From Margaritispora aquatica (lineage: Eukaryota > Ascomycota > Leotiomycetes > Helotiales > Discinellaceae), in the NCBI GenBank assembly GCA_007644065.1, contig VJWN01000001.1, forward strand, positions 510,340-574,339: a stretch of 64,000 bases of DNA, in the 5' to 3' direction. The position numbers were made by a program, and so were the translations under genes. Of the stretch, positions 24,735-36,613 are shown piece after piece. The notes beneath the pieces were generated by a model. It saw nothing but the letters and a program-made list of their open reading frames with translations. It was not told the origin of the DNA and did no database searches. Within the stretch, counting starts at the first letter, position 1. Every line of letters begins with the position of its first letter.

Positions 24735-27596
24735 TTAACCACTGCACATCATGCACTCCTCTTTGTTGTCGATGCTGCCTGTGATGATTGTCAGTAAAGA
24801 CTAAATGATATTAGACTGTGAGTACTTACACTGCAAAACAGCATCGGCATAAATATCATTCTCACGCTCAGTACTCTCCTCTGCGGCATCCTCCTCCTGG
24901 TTTGCCTTCTTGATCTTCAAAGCTGGTTCAGGAAGCTCTTCTTCCTTTGGTGGAATAGATGTGGGCTCGGTAGCTAGTGCCTTTGGGCTCTCACCCTCTG
25001 GCACATCGGCCTTGAATGGAGGTGGTTTGACGACAGCAGCGGCATCAAACTTCTTGTTCTCAGACACCGGCGGTGGAGTCGCCGTCGGTGTCGGAACCCC
25101 GTTTGGGGAACTACCTTGCTTTCTGTACATTGGTTGAGGTCCTGGAGAAGGTGCGATGAATCCTGCGGTAGGTCTCTTCTTGCTTGGGCGCTCACGAGCC
25201 ACGTTGGTATCCGCAACGAGGAGAGCCTCTTGATCAACGGTGAATTGGATGGGTGCAGATGCAGCCATGGTGCGGAGATAGTACATGCCGGTCTTGAGAC
25301 CCAATTTCCAGCCTGCAAAGTGCATGCTAGTGATCTTGCCCATTGTTGGATCCTTCATGTGAATATTCATCGACTGAGATTGATCAATGTAGGCACCACG
25401 ATCTGCTGCCATTTGAACAATAGTACGTTGAGAAATCTCCCAGACAGTCTTGTACAGAGCTTTGATATCGGCTGGAATGTTTGGAATGTTTTGGATAGAT
25501 CCACCATCAGCGATGATTCTGTTCTTCATGTTGTCAGACCAAAGACCCATATCGACTAAATCCTTGAGAAGCCAAGGGTTGACGACTTGGAATTCTCCAG
25601 CGAGCACACGACGAGAGTAGATATTAGAAGTGTATGGCTCAAAGCATTCGTTGAATCCAAGAATTTGACTGGTGGAAGCAGTTGGCATAGGAGCAACCAA
25701 CAAACTATTTCTAATGCCATGCTGCTTAATTTCTTGCTTCAGAGAGTCCCAATCCCAGAGACCGGTAGGAGTGACGCCCCACATATCATATTGAAGCTCG
25801 CCCTTGGATGCTGGTGAGCCCTGGTATGTATCGTATGGCCCATCCTTCTTAGCAAGCTCCATTGAAGCTGTCAATGCAGCGTGGTAAATAGTCTCGAAAA
25901 TTTGGATGTTGAGGTGCTTGGCTTCTGGAGAATCAAATGGGAGGCGGAGAGCCAAGAAGGCATCCGCAAGACCTTGAACACCAACAGCAATAGGACGATG
26001 ACGGAAGTTGCTCTTTCTGGCCTCAGGAACAGGGTAAAAGTTGACATCAATGATCTTGTTCAAGTTCTTGACCACGACCTGGACAACTTCGTGGAGCTTA
26101 TTGAAATCATAAGTGCCATTGTGTGCGTCGACGTATGTTGGCAGAGCCATTGAAGCCAAATTGCAGACAGCAACCTCATCAGGAGCACAGTACTCGACAA
26201 TTTCTGTGCACAAGTTGGAGCTTCGGATGGTACCAAGGTTCTTTTGGTTGCTCTTCCTGTTGCAAGCATCCTTATAGAGCATGAATGGGTTTCCAGTCTC
26301 GGTTTGAGCCTCGAGAATAGAGTACCAAAGCTTCTGTGCCTTGATCGTCTTACGACCCTTGCCTTCGCGCTCATAGCTCTCGTAGAGAGCCTCAAACTCA
26401 TCACCATAGACATCTGCCAAGCCAGGACACTCATTAGGGCACATCAATGTCCACTCTCCGTTCTTTTCAACACGCTTCATGAAAAGATCGGGAATCCAGA
26501 GAGCATAGAAAAGATCACGAGCACGAACTTCTTCCTTGCCGTGATTCTTTCGCAGATCCAGGAACTCAAAGACATCAGCGTGCCATGGCTCCAGGTAAAT
26601 TGCAAATGCACCTGGACGCTTGTTGCCACCCTGATCGACATATCGAGCAGTGTTGTTGAAAACTCGAAGCATAGGAACGATTCCATTGGAATTTCCGTTT
26701 GTGCCGGCAATGTAAGCACCAGTGGCACGGATTCTGTGGATGTTGAGACCGATTCCTCCAGCATTCTTGGAGATCATGGCACATGTCTTCAGTGTGTCGT
26801 AAATACCATCAATGCTGTCCTCCTTCATGTCAATCAAGAAACATGATGAAAGTTGTGCTTGTGGTGTTCCTGCGGCAAAGAGTGTTGGAGAGGCGTGTGT
26901 GAAATATTTGCTAGACATCAAGTTGTATGTCTCGATGGCAGCTTCAATATCCTCGCCGTGGATTCCGACAGCCACTCGCATAATCATGTGTTGTGGACGC
27001 TCAGCAATCTTTCCCTCTAATCTGAGAAGGTATGAACGCTCCAAAGTCTTGAATCCGAAGTATTGGTAATTGAAATCCCTGTCGTAGACAATGGCAGAGT
27101 TGAGCTCATCCTCGTGTTTCTTGACACACTCGTATGTCTTCTGGCTGATCATGGGCGAGGGTTTGTTGTTTCGAGGATTGACATAATGATATAGGTCTGA
27201 GATGACAGTCGAGAATTGCTTCTTGGTCTGCTTGTGGAGGTTGGATACTGCAATACGTGCAGCGAGAATGGCATAATCGGGATGGGTGACAGTCATGTAC
27301 GCAGCAGTTTCTGCCGCCTTTGAAGGCATTAGTATGTTCGACAGACAGTCTATAGTTGTAATGACTTACCAAGTTGTCAAGCTCAACCGTTGTTACACCT
27401 TGATAGACACCAGAGATAACCTTTTGGGTGATTGCTGCAGCGTCAACATGTTCGGCGTCGAGGCCATAACACAGCCTGGAGACACGAGCTGTGATCTTAT
27501 CGAATTGAACGCGCTCCTTACGACCATCTGAAATGTAATTAGCTAATGTAGTAGCATCTGCAAGCTTGGATACATACCGCGTTTCCACACATACAT
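24735..27596 (-). CDS. RNR1: Ribonucleoside-diphosphate reductase large subunit
   Basis: Reduces NDPs to dNDPs for DNA synthesis, in complex with the small radical subunit. Exons 27596-27578, 27527-27370, 27317-24830 and 24778-24735, 902 aa (yeast Rnr1 is 888). The protein opens with an ATP-cone ([18 protein letters not shown]). The catalytic barrel carries NLCTEIVEY with its active-site cysteine, plus [20 protein letters not shown]. The last intron matters: only after removing 24829-24779 does the protein end in [14 protein letters not shown], giving the redox-active CxxC tail that recharges the active site. A Pro/Ser-rich linker of about 100 residues precedes the tail. An MCB-like cluster lies upstream, fitting G1/S control. 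Confidence 0.97.
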
Positions 27597-27822
27597 GATG
27601 GGCGATGTAGAGTGGGTGTCTTTGTTATTGAGGGGAGGTATTGAAGACAGAAAGGGGTGAAATCGAAGTTGTCTTCTGATCTCAATGAAGTAATATCAAC
27701 TTTGCGAACTGTTCCTTTGCACAAAAAGTTGTTCTAGGGAAAGATCTCTTGTTGTTGTTGAATTGTTCAAAGGAGGATGAACGTGCAGGTAAAGGAGGGG
27801 AGGAGGAATGTTTTTAAGGGTG

Positions 27823-27893
27823 TCGCGTAAAGTACTTGCAGAACGCGTCTTTGCCGAGATTTTTGTCATTTAGCGCGACAAAACAACGCGAAA
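27823..27893 (-). promoter_or_regulatory. MCB/SCB-like element cluster upstream of RNR1
   Basis: Within 71 bp, about 230-300 bp upstream of the RNR large subunit ATG, lie TCGCGT (27823-27828), a perfect MluI cell-cycle box ACGCGT (27843-27848), AGCGCGAC (27872-27879) and ACGCGAAA (27886-27893). MBF and SBF bind such sites to drive G1/S transcription of ribonucleotide reductase in yeasts. Clustering and position make chance less likely. Binding in this organism is inferred. Confidence 0.6.
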
Positions 27894-30800
27894 CCACTTT
27901 AAGGAAGCGTCCAATGCGTAAAGCCAAACCACATCTTACCAATCTCATATCTGACCCAGCAACACAATCAGGCAACCTCATTTGATCGGCGATAACGAGT
28001 CTCTTTATTGGCTTCGCTAAGGTACTCGTGGAATTGACTTGCAATCTGCTCCGTGTCCTGCTAGTGCTGAGGAATCACGTATTGATCCTAGCGAATATCA
28101 ATGGATCCTCATGACTCCTACTCATACTTCACAATCGCACTTCTGCTATATTCGAGACCATGAGGCTTGTACTTATCTCTCATTATCTTCGAGGAGCCTC
28201 GTTTCTAATTTAAGCTCGAGTTGACACAACATACAACTTAATGCTGTTACCCCATTTCTTTCCATTGACTGTTAGATGAAGATCTATCGTCATGTTATAT
28301 GCTGAGTAGGCAGTTAAGGTTGCACATGAATTGTTTTAATGCTCTGGAATTGGTCAAAATCCGAAAACAAAAGGTCCCTATCTCTCTGTCAAGTTGATTT
28401 GCTTGTTCATGCTATTGTCGATCGTCATCGCCGTCATATGCTTGTTTGGAGTTCTCAAAACATGATGAGCGTTTCGCGAGATTCCAACCCTTTCAGGTTG
28501 CTTACGATCGAGATTTCATGAAAACTTGACGCTCTATCTGACTTGAACTGCTTCAAAGACCTTAGCTTGGGTTTCTCTCAAATTTCAAATGGTTGTCGTC
28601 TCTCGATCATAAATCATCATAAAATTTATCCATTCCCTACCATGATTTCTTAACGCCCATTAACACTAATGTATAATACTAGCATTCTAGTTTCACTAAG
28701 TTGTGAAGCGGTTGTGCGAAGTCTAGAACGTTATGAATGCTTCACTCGGGTTTTAATTAAAATTGAACATCCATCATTGGTAGGTTCGCATCGATGTCAA
28801 AGAGTAAAGACGTGACTTCGAGGCTCTAAATTACCAGTCACCATATCTCACTCTACTGAGATAGTTAGGGTGTATAATACCTCTGCACAACGCAAGGAAG
28901 AAGGTTATCCAGATAGCAACGTGTATAGCAGGGCCCTTTTTATAGCTTTGTGGAAAGTTGCCCGTGCCGTACCGGTTCAAGCTGTTCAAAGTCATTTTTC
29001 TCTTCAATTAAGCTCGGTAGCTTCCTTAAGCGCTTTCCATCCGATTTCGTGCAGGGAATGAAATAAAAATGTCACGATCGAGATTTTCGAAGGTTACGAA
29101 GATTTATCGTCAATTCCACCGCCTCAAGCTTCGATCATTCCCATCCGCCAACACGGCCATAATAGCCTCATTAGGACCTCTTCTCAGACTAGAACTCCAA
29201 CGAATGCTTCCATCAAATTCTACAACTCACTAACATTCAGTTGCTGCTGCTCAAGTACAGAATGTATAATCGAAGCCTAACATAACGGCTGCACTCACTG
29301 CACTCATTCAGCACTCCGCCTTCATGCCACAGAATGTCACAGTCACATTCTGTATTTCAATCTCTGAAAAATCAAGTGAATAACTTTCCTTCTAACCTCA
29401 ACACAAAATTAGGCTTACTTCTTATCAACCTGAAGTTGAAGTCATGTTCGGCTATTTTTCGGCATATAAGGATAACCTTTCCTAGCCTAGACAGGCCATT
29501 CAAGCATAGAGTTAGTTTGCATCATTTGTCCATGGGGAGGCTGATCAGTAGGTGTGGATACAGGTAGACACAGTGGTGTGGATTGTGGATTGTGTTCGCT
29601 GGTGTATGGTGCGTTGTGAGCGGCTCTTGTTGGATGGACGTCGCTGTAATGGGCAGGAAAAGGAGGGTATGCCTGAGCCACTGGGAAGGAGAAGAGATGA
29701 TAGCAATATGTATGGCAACGGGTTGACAGCAACTATCTATAAGGAACAATTCTTCTGAATATTTTAGAGAGTAATTGGCACCCTCTGTTCACGCATCAGG
29801 CCAGCAGAACATTTTGCTCGGTATTGATGTCGTGTGAACCACAAGCTGTACTACTCGCTTCGGATGGGAACCATACCAAGCGCAAGTGCGGGCTTTTCTC
29901 CAATCTGAAATATCAGTATCCTGGTGCTCTGGCCATAATGAGGTACATATAGTCTACTCCACGAGGTTAACCTTTCATGAAAGACGCTTTACTTAAAAAT
30001 TGACTTCGGATTTCTCAAAGTCATCGTTTTGGTTTTTCCAATCTTCCATATCATATCAATTTACTTACTCACTTGCTTCGACCTCCTCTCACCTTCTCAC
30101 CTCTCCTGCTTTAGTGGTGTATATAAGCAGCACTAGCATGTTTACATCTTTTAAGCAATTTTTGGAATATTGTCACTGCTTTATAATACTGCGTGTTTGC
30201 TTAATAGGGATTGCATTGATTAAGTTCCGTGTTTTGGGGTGAAATTTAATGGCTCATCGGAGGAACTTGATTGCTTGCGAAACTTGAGATTGGGGTATAG
30301 TCAGGTAGGGTATGAGATTTTCTTATCCATCTTGTTGTCACAGAACAATGGCCCTGCTTTGAGCTTACTCATTGCTGTCAATACTTGTTAAACGCACCGT
30401 GGATCGCAATTCGCACTCTATACTGCTGGAAACATTCTAAACCCATTCCAAGATGAACACCAATGTACACCTCTTGAACAAATGGCTGTAAGTACCGAGT
30501 CTCTATTGACAGACGGATACCATCTGGTTCCATGGACTGCTTTGAATATATGTTTTTCTCTCTTTAGTTGTACTCCATACTCCTGAGATGGGGTTTATAT
30601 ATCTTTTGTTCGAATGTGTTGGTTGATAGATTTTAAGTTCGTGGTTGGTTTAGTTTCGTAACAACTGCGATCTATTGACCAATTGGCAGATTCACCATAG
30701 TCGTGTATGAAATTACTTGATTTCAAGCAATCTCACTTACTGTAGAGCGAAGGGAGAGAAATGATTTGGGTTTGGGGTTTCAAGGTCGAGTCAGGCGGAT

Positions 30801-31664
30801 AAATAGGCAGCCATGCACACAGAGCTAATCTAATTCATTGACTTTAGGAACGCTCTCGTCGGCATCATGATCATAAGACTTTGGGGGTGGGAAGGTGGGT
30901 ATTGGGTGTGAATGAAACTCCCAAGAGATCCTTGGTTAGCTGTGCTGATATACCCACGATGTGAGCTTGAGTAGAAAGAATTTGTCCTTGCGGCGGAAGA
31001 AGGAGGGAGTCAGAGTTAGGTGAGTGAATTGACAGTACATTCTCACCTAGATAGTTTGACAGCGAGAACTACACCTTAAGCTCGTCATGCCGTCACTTTC
31101 ATATGAGAAATCAACACAGACAAAGAAACATCATCGAGAACGAATACGAATATAATTACAAACATAGAACGAATTGCTAAGTCGCACCCCAATTAATAAT
31201 TCCCCATCTCAAACTGCGAATAGCATCCATGTCGAGGAAAGCCAGTTTTTGTCGAATGTGATCTCAACTTCTCGACTCATGGATAATGATGGTTTTGTAT
31301 ATAAGGTATATAGATAGCTAGACGGGTGTTTCAATTTGAGGAATCGAGTTTTGTGACTTGGTACTTTGACTTTGTGAAGTAGTTTGTGGGTCTAGACGCC
31401 GATTTTCCAGGCGATTTATTACAGTTCGGTACCAATCCCAACGAAAGATATGGTGGCTCTCTTTGTGCGACATTGTGGAAGAGTGAATTAGCATTAACTC
31501 CTGCCTAAACCCCAAAGAAACTCATCTTGAACACTTGAAATAGCGAAGTCTAGGAAATCATGATTGAATCTGAGTCTATGCACATCTGTCTTTCCGGATC
31601 ATCTAGTCTACAGGTCTATTATTCATACATTCTGTCTAGCTCCTCTCTTCCTTTCTCTCATAGT
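27894..31664. other. Gene-poor interval of 3.8 kb
   Basis: Beyond the RNR1 promoter I find only scattered short ORFs, none recognisable. At 30,452-30,486 an ATG-led stretch ends in a good GTAAGT donor but joins to nothing longer than a few codons, so it could belong to a spliced non-coding transcript or be chance. No transposon ends, tRNA or rRNA seen. Confidence 0.4.
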
Positions 31665-32946
31665 TTAAGCCTTTAGTTTCGTCGAAATTCGAGCAGCTGA
31701 TTTCGCAAGGATGGGACCGGTATTCGTTTTCTTCGTTCGAGCAATCGACTCAGCAGCTACCAATAGTTTCACCGCCTCTACAGTCTCAAGATAACCCGGG
31801 TGATCAACACCCAAACACGCCTCATCGAGCAGCAGGCCTTTCTTGGCACACTTCAAAGCCTCTTTATGTTTTCCTTCTTTGGCGTAGAGTCTAGCTAGCT
31901 CTGCGTACCTATTTTCCATCATTAGCATGGCGTTTCAAAGCTAGTACCTTCACACACGAAGAAGTGAAGAGATGGAGAATGAAAACTCACAAACTAGCCA
32001 CCTCCCTCCCGGCCACACCACTCTTCTCAAGCGTCCACACGAACTTCTCCAGCATCCTGAGCATCGTACTCTCAGCCGACACAGCTTCGCTACTAGCAAC
32101 CCTCTTCCCATCATCCCAATCCAGCGTCCGAATCGCCTTATCGTACTCTTCGTCTCCCTCTGCTCCCTCCTTGCCACCCATCACAACATCCAAGATCCGC
32201 CTCATATCTTCTCTCCTTTTCTCACCCTCAAATGCACTCTTGCTTTTCAAATCGCACGCTTCGCACGCACACTCAAACCCGTACCGATCCCCTAGTTGAC
32301 TGACTCGCTCTTGTCGCATCATACACTTCTCCGGCAGGTAACTCACAGTCACTTCCTCTCCAACTTTGATATCCCTCGTTGCATGGACATTGAACCTCCC
32401 CATCTCCTCTCCTGCCTCTTCTAATTTCCCATCCCCAATCCCCGCATTCCAATTGCCCTGCGAATTCGGCACACAACTATGATTAATCCTCGAGATGCCC
32501 TTGAAAAGCGCTAGCCCGACCCCCTTATTCCCCTTCCCACCACCAACATCAAACGAATTATTCCGAAAAACATTCAACACCCTCAAATTCTCCAACACAC
32601 TCCACCTCCTCCACGCGCCCCAAGAAAATTTCTCCCTGCCCGTCATCACACCCCCAAGATGTCGTGTGACGTGCGCGGCACTCCACCACACGACTTTCCC
32701 GAGCCGGAGAGCTGTCGTCTCAGCTTTCGGAACGGTGCTGAGACTTAACACCCATTTTAGGTCTTTTGGAGAAAGGAGCAGTGAGGATGGGTAGAGAGCC
32801 CGAGGGCTTTGGTTTCGGCGGAGAGAGAGGAGCGGTCGCTCCGAGAATATGCGTGTCCCGCGCGGGATGGGGGAGGAGGCAAAGACGCCGTACCCGGAAG
32901 TAGCGGTTGAGCGGACCTCCCAAAGCACTTTGGAGGGGAGGGTCAT
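31665..32946 (-). CDS. SET-domain protein with C-terminal TPR-like region
   Basis: Putative protein lysine methyltransferase of the SMYD-like group without a MYND finger. Exons 32946-31991 and 31908-31665, 399 aa. SET landmarks: SGYGVFASSPIPRGTRIFSE near the start, RINHSCVPN (the NHSC cofactor-binding motif) near residue 155, GEEVTVSYL, and the post-SET cysteines in YGFECACEAC. The second exon supplies LYAELARLYAKEGKHKEAL and GVDHPGYLETVEAVK, the helical repeat that closes SMYD proteins. The MYND insertion normally found between the SET halves is missing; a 100-residue stretch with no zinc ligands takes its place. The substrate is unknown. Confidence 0.88.
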
Positions 32947-33725
32947 TTAGAATATGTGAGTAGGTAGGTTGGGAAGACGCTCGTGGGTGTCGTGTGGTGA
33001 GTTGCCATTTTTGATATTGTATGTAACAGGGGTACTTTTGCGATTGACACGCTAGGCTGCTTGTGGCCAGAGATCAAGTGTGACATTGTGAGTCTCATAT
33101 TCGGTGTTGTTTTACAGATCTGAGAGTTTTAGTATATCAATGTGTTGGTTTTCTTCTTGATGTTCTTCCCTAAGAGAATAAAAGCCTAAGAAGCTTACAT
33201 TACTTAGTTAGTATCTTCTTGCATAAGGGTTCGGCCTCGGCTCGGCTAAGTTGGAATTGAGAGTGGGTATTTACCGTGTTAGTCAGCCACTTCCCCTCCT
33301 GGTTTTCACTTCGATTGCTGAAGTGCATACACAATATATGAACCTGCTTTGCAACTTTTACTTGTATGAAATATTTAACTTAAAGATCTAGACCGGATTC
33401 CTCTTAGAAAGTTTAGTTTTCTACTCCGATTTCGGAGCATCTTTGAGCTCATCCTTAAGGGCGCCGTCTTCCTACTTACGAAAAGTGGGGTTTGGTTATT
33501 TCCTTCTCATTACCTATTGTACTCATACTTATCCCCTCGTGTTGACTCATGACTTAGTCGTCAGCCCTCTTATATAATCTTAACTCATCTCAACTCCTAA
33601 ATCTTTATTCTCGAAATCATCATCGTATCCCCTCTACTCTCACGGCGTATTACCGTTTCAGTGATTGTAGCTATACATAAGTACGACCATAAGTATATAT
33701 CCACCACTACTACCATCTCTTCAAA
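32947..33725. other. Intergenic 0.8 kb, divergent promoter
   Basis: Upstream regions of the SET gene and of the oxidase-like gene. No coding signal. Confidence 0.4.
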
Positions 33726-34913
33726 ATGGGCTCCTTCCACCTAACCATCTCACCAACCCTTCGAACCTGGATCCTTCAACAAAAGCTTTTCTTCATCGGC
33801 TCAGCACCACTCTCCGCCTCAGGGCACGTGAATCTCTCCCCCAAAGGCGGGTCTTACTTCGGCATCACCTCACCCACGCAGTTCTGGTACCTGGACCTGA
33901 CTGGCTCTGGGGTTGAGACCTTGTCACACCTGCAAGAACCTGGGAATGGCAGGATCACGGTTATGTTTAGTGCGTTTGATGGACCGCCGAAGATTGTGAG
34001 GTTATGGGGAAAGGGAGAGGTGTTGGAGTTTGGGTCAGAGAAGTTCGTGGAGTTCGTGAAGGAGAATGAGTGAGTAGACTTTCTGGATTGGGTTCGGATT
34101 GGGTTCGGATAGGGAAGGGAAAATGGAGATGAGATAGAAAGGCTTGGAAGAGAGGAAATAGGATCAGTGAAGAGGCAATTAGATGAGATGAAAAGTGCTA
34201 ATGATATTCCTCTCTAGCATCCAACTCATCCCCGGTGTCAGAGCAGTCGTATTAGTACACATCCACCAAGTCGGCGCCTCATGTGGCTTCAGCGTCCCCA
34301 AGTACGAATTCCAAGAATTCCGACCCACGCTGAATGAATTTTTCGAGAAGCGACAAGCAAGCGAGGATGCGGGGCGGAAGGAGGATGGGATTGAACGGTT
34401 CGTTTTCCTCCTTCTTTAATTCGTTTATTTCGTCCTCTCACTTTCCCTTTCCTTTGTTTTACTTTCCATTTGTCGTCAGAAAGAGAGTCAGCAAGCGAGT
34501 CAAATTAAGTACAGTCTAACAAACTCTCTGTCCTTCGTAGATACTGGGCATACAAAAACGCCCTCTCAATGGACAACCTGCCAGGTCTACACCGCGGCTA
34601 CGAGACCGCACAAAAGGACAACGTCAAACCCATCAAGAAAATGGTAGGCCCGCTCGCGAAAGAGCCCGTCATTGCTCCTCTTGGCAAGAGTAGCAAAATC
34701 GGAGCTGGGTTAGGTTTCAACCAGATGGTGTTGTTTGGGATTATGGCGTTGTTGACGGCGTTGGCGGTCTTGGGCATCGTGGCTGTGGAGGGTGGGTGGG
34801 TTGGTGATGCGAAGGCGACGGGATTGAAGTATGAGGGCTTTGAGGCTATGCGTGATGGGAGGTCGGGCGCGGGTGCGAGCGCGAGTGGTGGTGGGGTGAG
34901 GAGTGAGTTGTGA
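33726..34913 (+). CDS. Pyridoxamine 5'-phosphate oxidase-like FMN-binding protein with C-terminal TM segment
   Basis: Exons 33726-34069, 34218-34397 and 34541-34913, 298 aa. The first 115 residues are a split-barrel of the PNPOx-like group: IGSAPLSASGHVNLSPKG, then QFWYLDLTGSGVET and GRITVMFSAFDGPP, the usual FMN/phosphate-side strands. Exon 2 adds VRAVVLVHIHQVGASCGFSVP. Exon 3 carries YWAYKNALSMDNLPGLH, typical of the fungal branch, and then a hydrophobic segment FGIMALLTALAVLGIVAV that looks like a membrane anchor. The exact substrate is unknown; family members are often F420/FMN reductases or stress proteins rather than true PNPOx enzymes. Joins are in frame; the third exon start uses the CGTAG acceptor. 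Confidence 0.85.
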
Positions 34914-35527
34914 TTTTTTTCCCTGCCGAGGATGATGAGACTGAGAGAGTATTAGAGGTGGGGTCAATCTATAGGATGGTTAAAACGCTGTCATTGAGTG
35001 TAAGAGACAGGGGGTAGCATTACCAATCTACGTATAGGAGATGAAACATATAGGAGATGAAGCGGAATGAGAAGTCGGATATATAGCTTCGTTATACGGA
35101 AGAGATGTTCTGTACGGATTTAAGACCCCGCCGAATATGACTCTGACCAGCCCGAAAACTAGGTTCGCCTCCATTAACTCCCCGCGGTCCGCAATTTTCT
35201 ATACTTTAAAGCTACAAGGCTTAAAGAAAGTGTATATTTATCACATTTTTAAAGATAATAGGAAAGTCTATACATATAAATACGATAGCAGCGCTACTAC
35301 CGCGTCCTAAGTAAAATTAAAGTAAAAGCTCTTAAGTTATATCGGAAAATTATATTCATCCGCAAATCCGGAAGTTGCTAGTCTTATTATCTTATATAAA
35401 ACGTCGTTCTATTTATTTAATAAAAGTTTAGATTTTATTTAATAATTTCTTATAGAATATTTTAAATAACTTAATCTTTAATTAAGAGATATAATTAATT
35501 AATACTTCTTTATAGTAGTTTTAGAAC
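34914..35527. repeat. AT-rich repeat relic
   Basis: From about 35,100 the composition shifts. A GC-richer edge (about 35,120-35,190) is followed by a strongly AT-rich block to about 35,520 with dense TA-rich stops in all frames. This looks like a decayed transposon, possibly altered by repeat-induced point mutation, but no terminal repeats or transposase motif can be read. Family unknown. Confidence 0.45.
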
Positions 35528-35867
35528 TGTATCACGTGACCTTTATTTTGTTACGAATCACCTGACCGATGGCCTTGGCAGCTATAATCGGTATGATTCA
35601 AAGAAGTCACGTGACACTGATCACGACGATCAGTACGATCATGGCTATGATCCAAATGATCGTTATGATCCAAGAGAACGAAGGTTCTATATAAGTAAAT
35701 AGGTTTTCTTAGATAGGAGCTTCGTGCTCAACTTCAAATAGCAATTTATACTTGTTAGTAACATACCTGGGATTAATACGCTTTAATCCACCATACTCTG
35801 AATCCTTACCTTTCACCCTAAACCAGCGACAGGCTCGTTATATATTTATCATATGCTATTCCTAACA
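35528..35867 (+). mobile_element. Candidate solo LTR
   Basis: A 340-bp stretch starts with TG, ends in CCTAACA, and contains a TATA box (CTATATAAG near 35,688) placed as in an LTR U3/R boundary. It has two CACGTGAC boxes and a run of degenerate GATC-containing repeats in the U3-like part. An ATAGTAG sequence directly follows the right end (35868-35874), and another copy lies nine bases left of the proposed left end (35512-35518). The duplication boundary is therefore not clean and the left end is uncertain. No internal retrotransposon sequence adjoins. Confidence 0.45.
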
Positions 35868-36613
35868 ATAGTAGAGCCATTTAGGAGCACTATCACCATT
35901 GAAGTTTGATGGCATCGTATATGACATTTTTTATTGCTTTTTCCCCAAAATTTTCTAATTCAAGTTAGGTAAATGAAATAGGAATACCACAAGACCACCT
36001 CTATATACAGAGTATGCCTAACCCACAGCTTGTTCAGCGATCCCCCAGATCCGTAAACATCTTTCGACAATCTATCCCATTATCTTCCTAACTCAGAGCC
36101 GTACGCAACAATTTTTTCAAGTCTTTCAATTTTTTAAGCAAGCCCGTATCAACCACCCGACATCTAACTCGCAAAGTTCTTTTTTTCCCGTATCGACGCA
36201 TAAAAGATTTCCACAATCGAAAGCCACACCACGGTGGCGCCACAGCTGAACAGCGCTTCTACAAATACAATTGCCTATCCGCGGTATGGCTGTGCCTGAT
36301 ATGATCTCAGGGGTGTCATAATTGGAGATGCTGAATAAAATAGAGTTACGGCGATTGCCATATTGAACGCCACGGGTATTGATGGGGCTTTTTTTGAGGT
36401 TTCGGAAATGCATATGCGTGCGCGGTTGCGGATTTTTAAATATGGTGATGTTGAATCAGGGGAAGAGATGGGGAGAGGATATATACGAGAGGATCCTTTC
36501 CCGTCTCCAGGTTCTTGAAGATGCTTCTCTTCGGGTATCAAAATCGTCGTGAGGTTCGATGAGCAGTCGCTGCTGATATTACTCTCCTTAAAAATTCCTG
36601 TTATACCGCCAAA
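35868..36613. other. Intergenic 0.75 kb
   Basis: Flank between the repeat block and the secreted-protein gene. It includes the promoter of the latter. No gene seen. Confidence 0.35.

Noticed and set aside
30452..30700. Short ATG-led stretch with a good GTAAGT donor
   Set aside because: All joins give only a few codons before a stop, so it does not support a protein gene.
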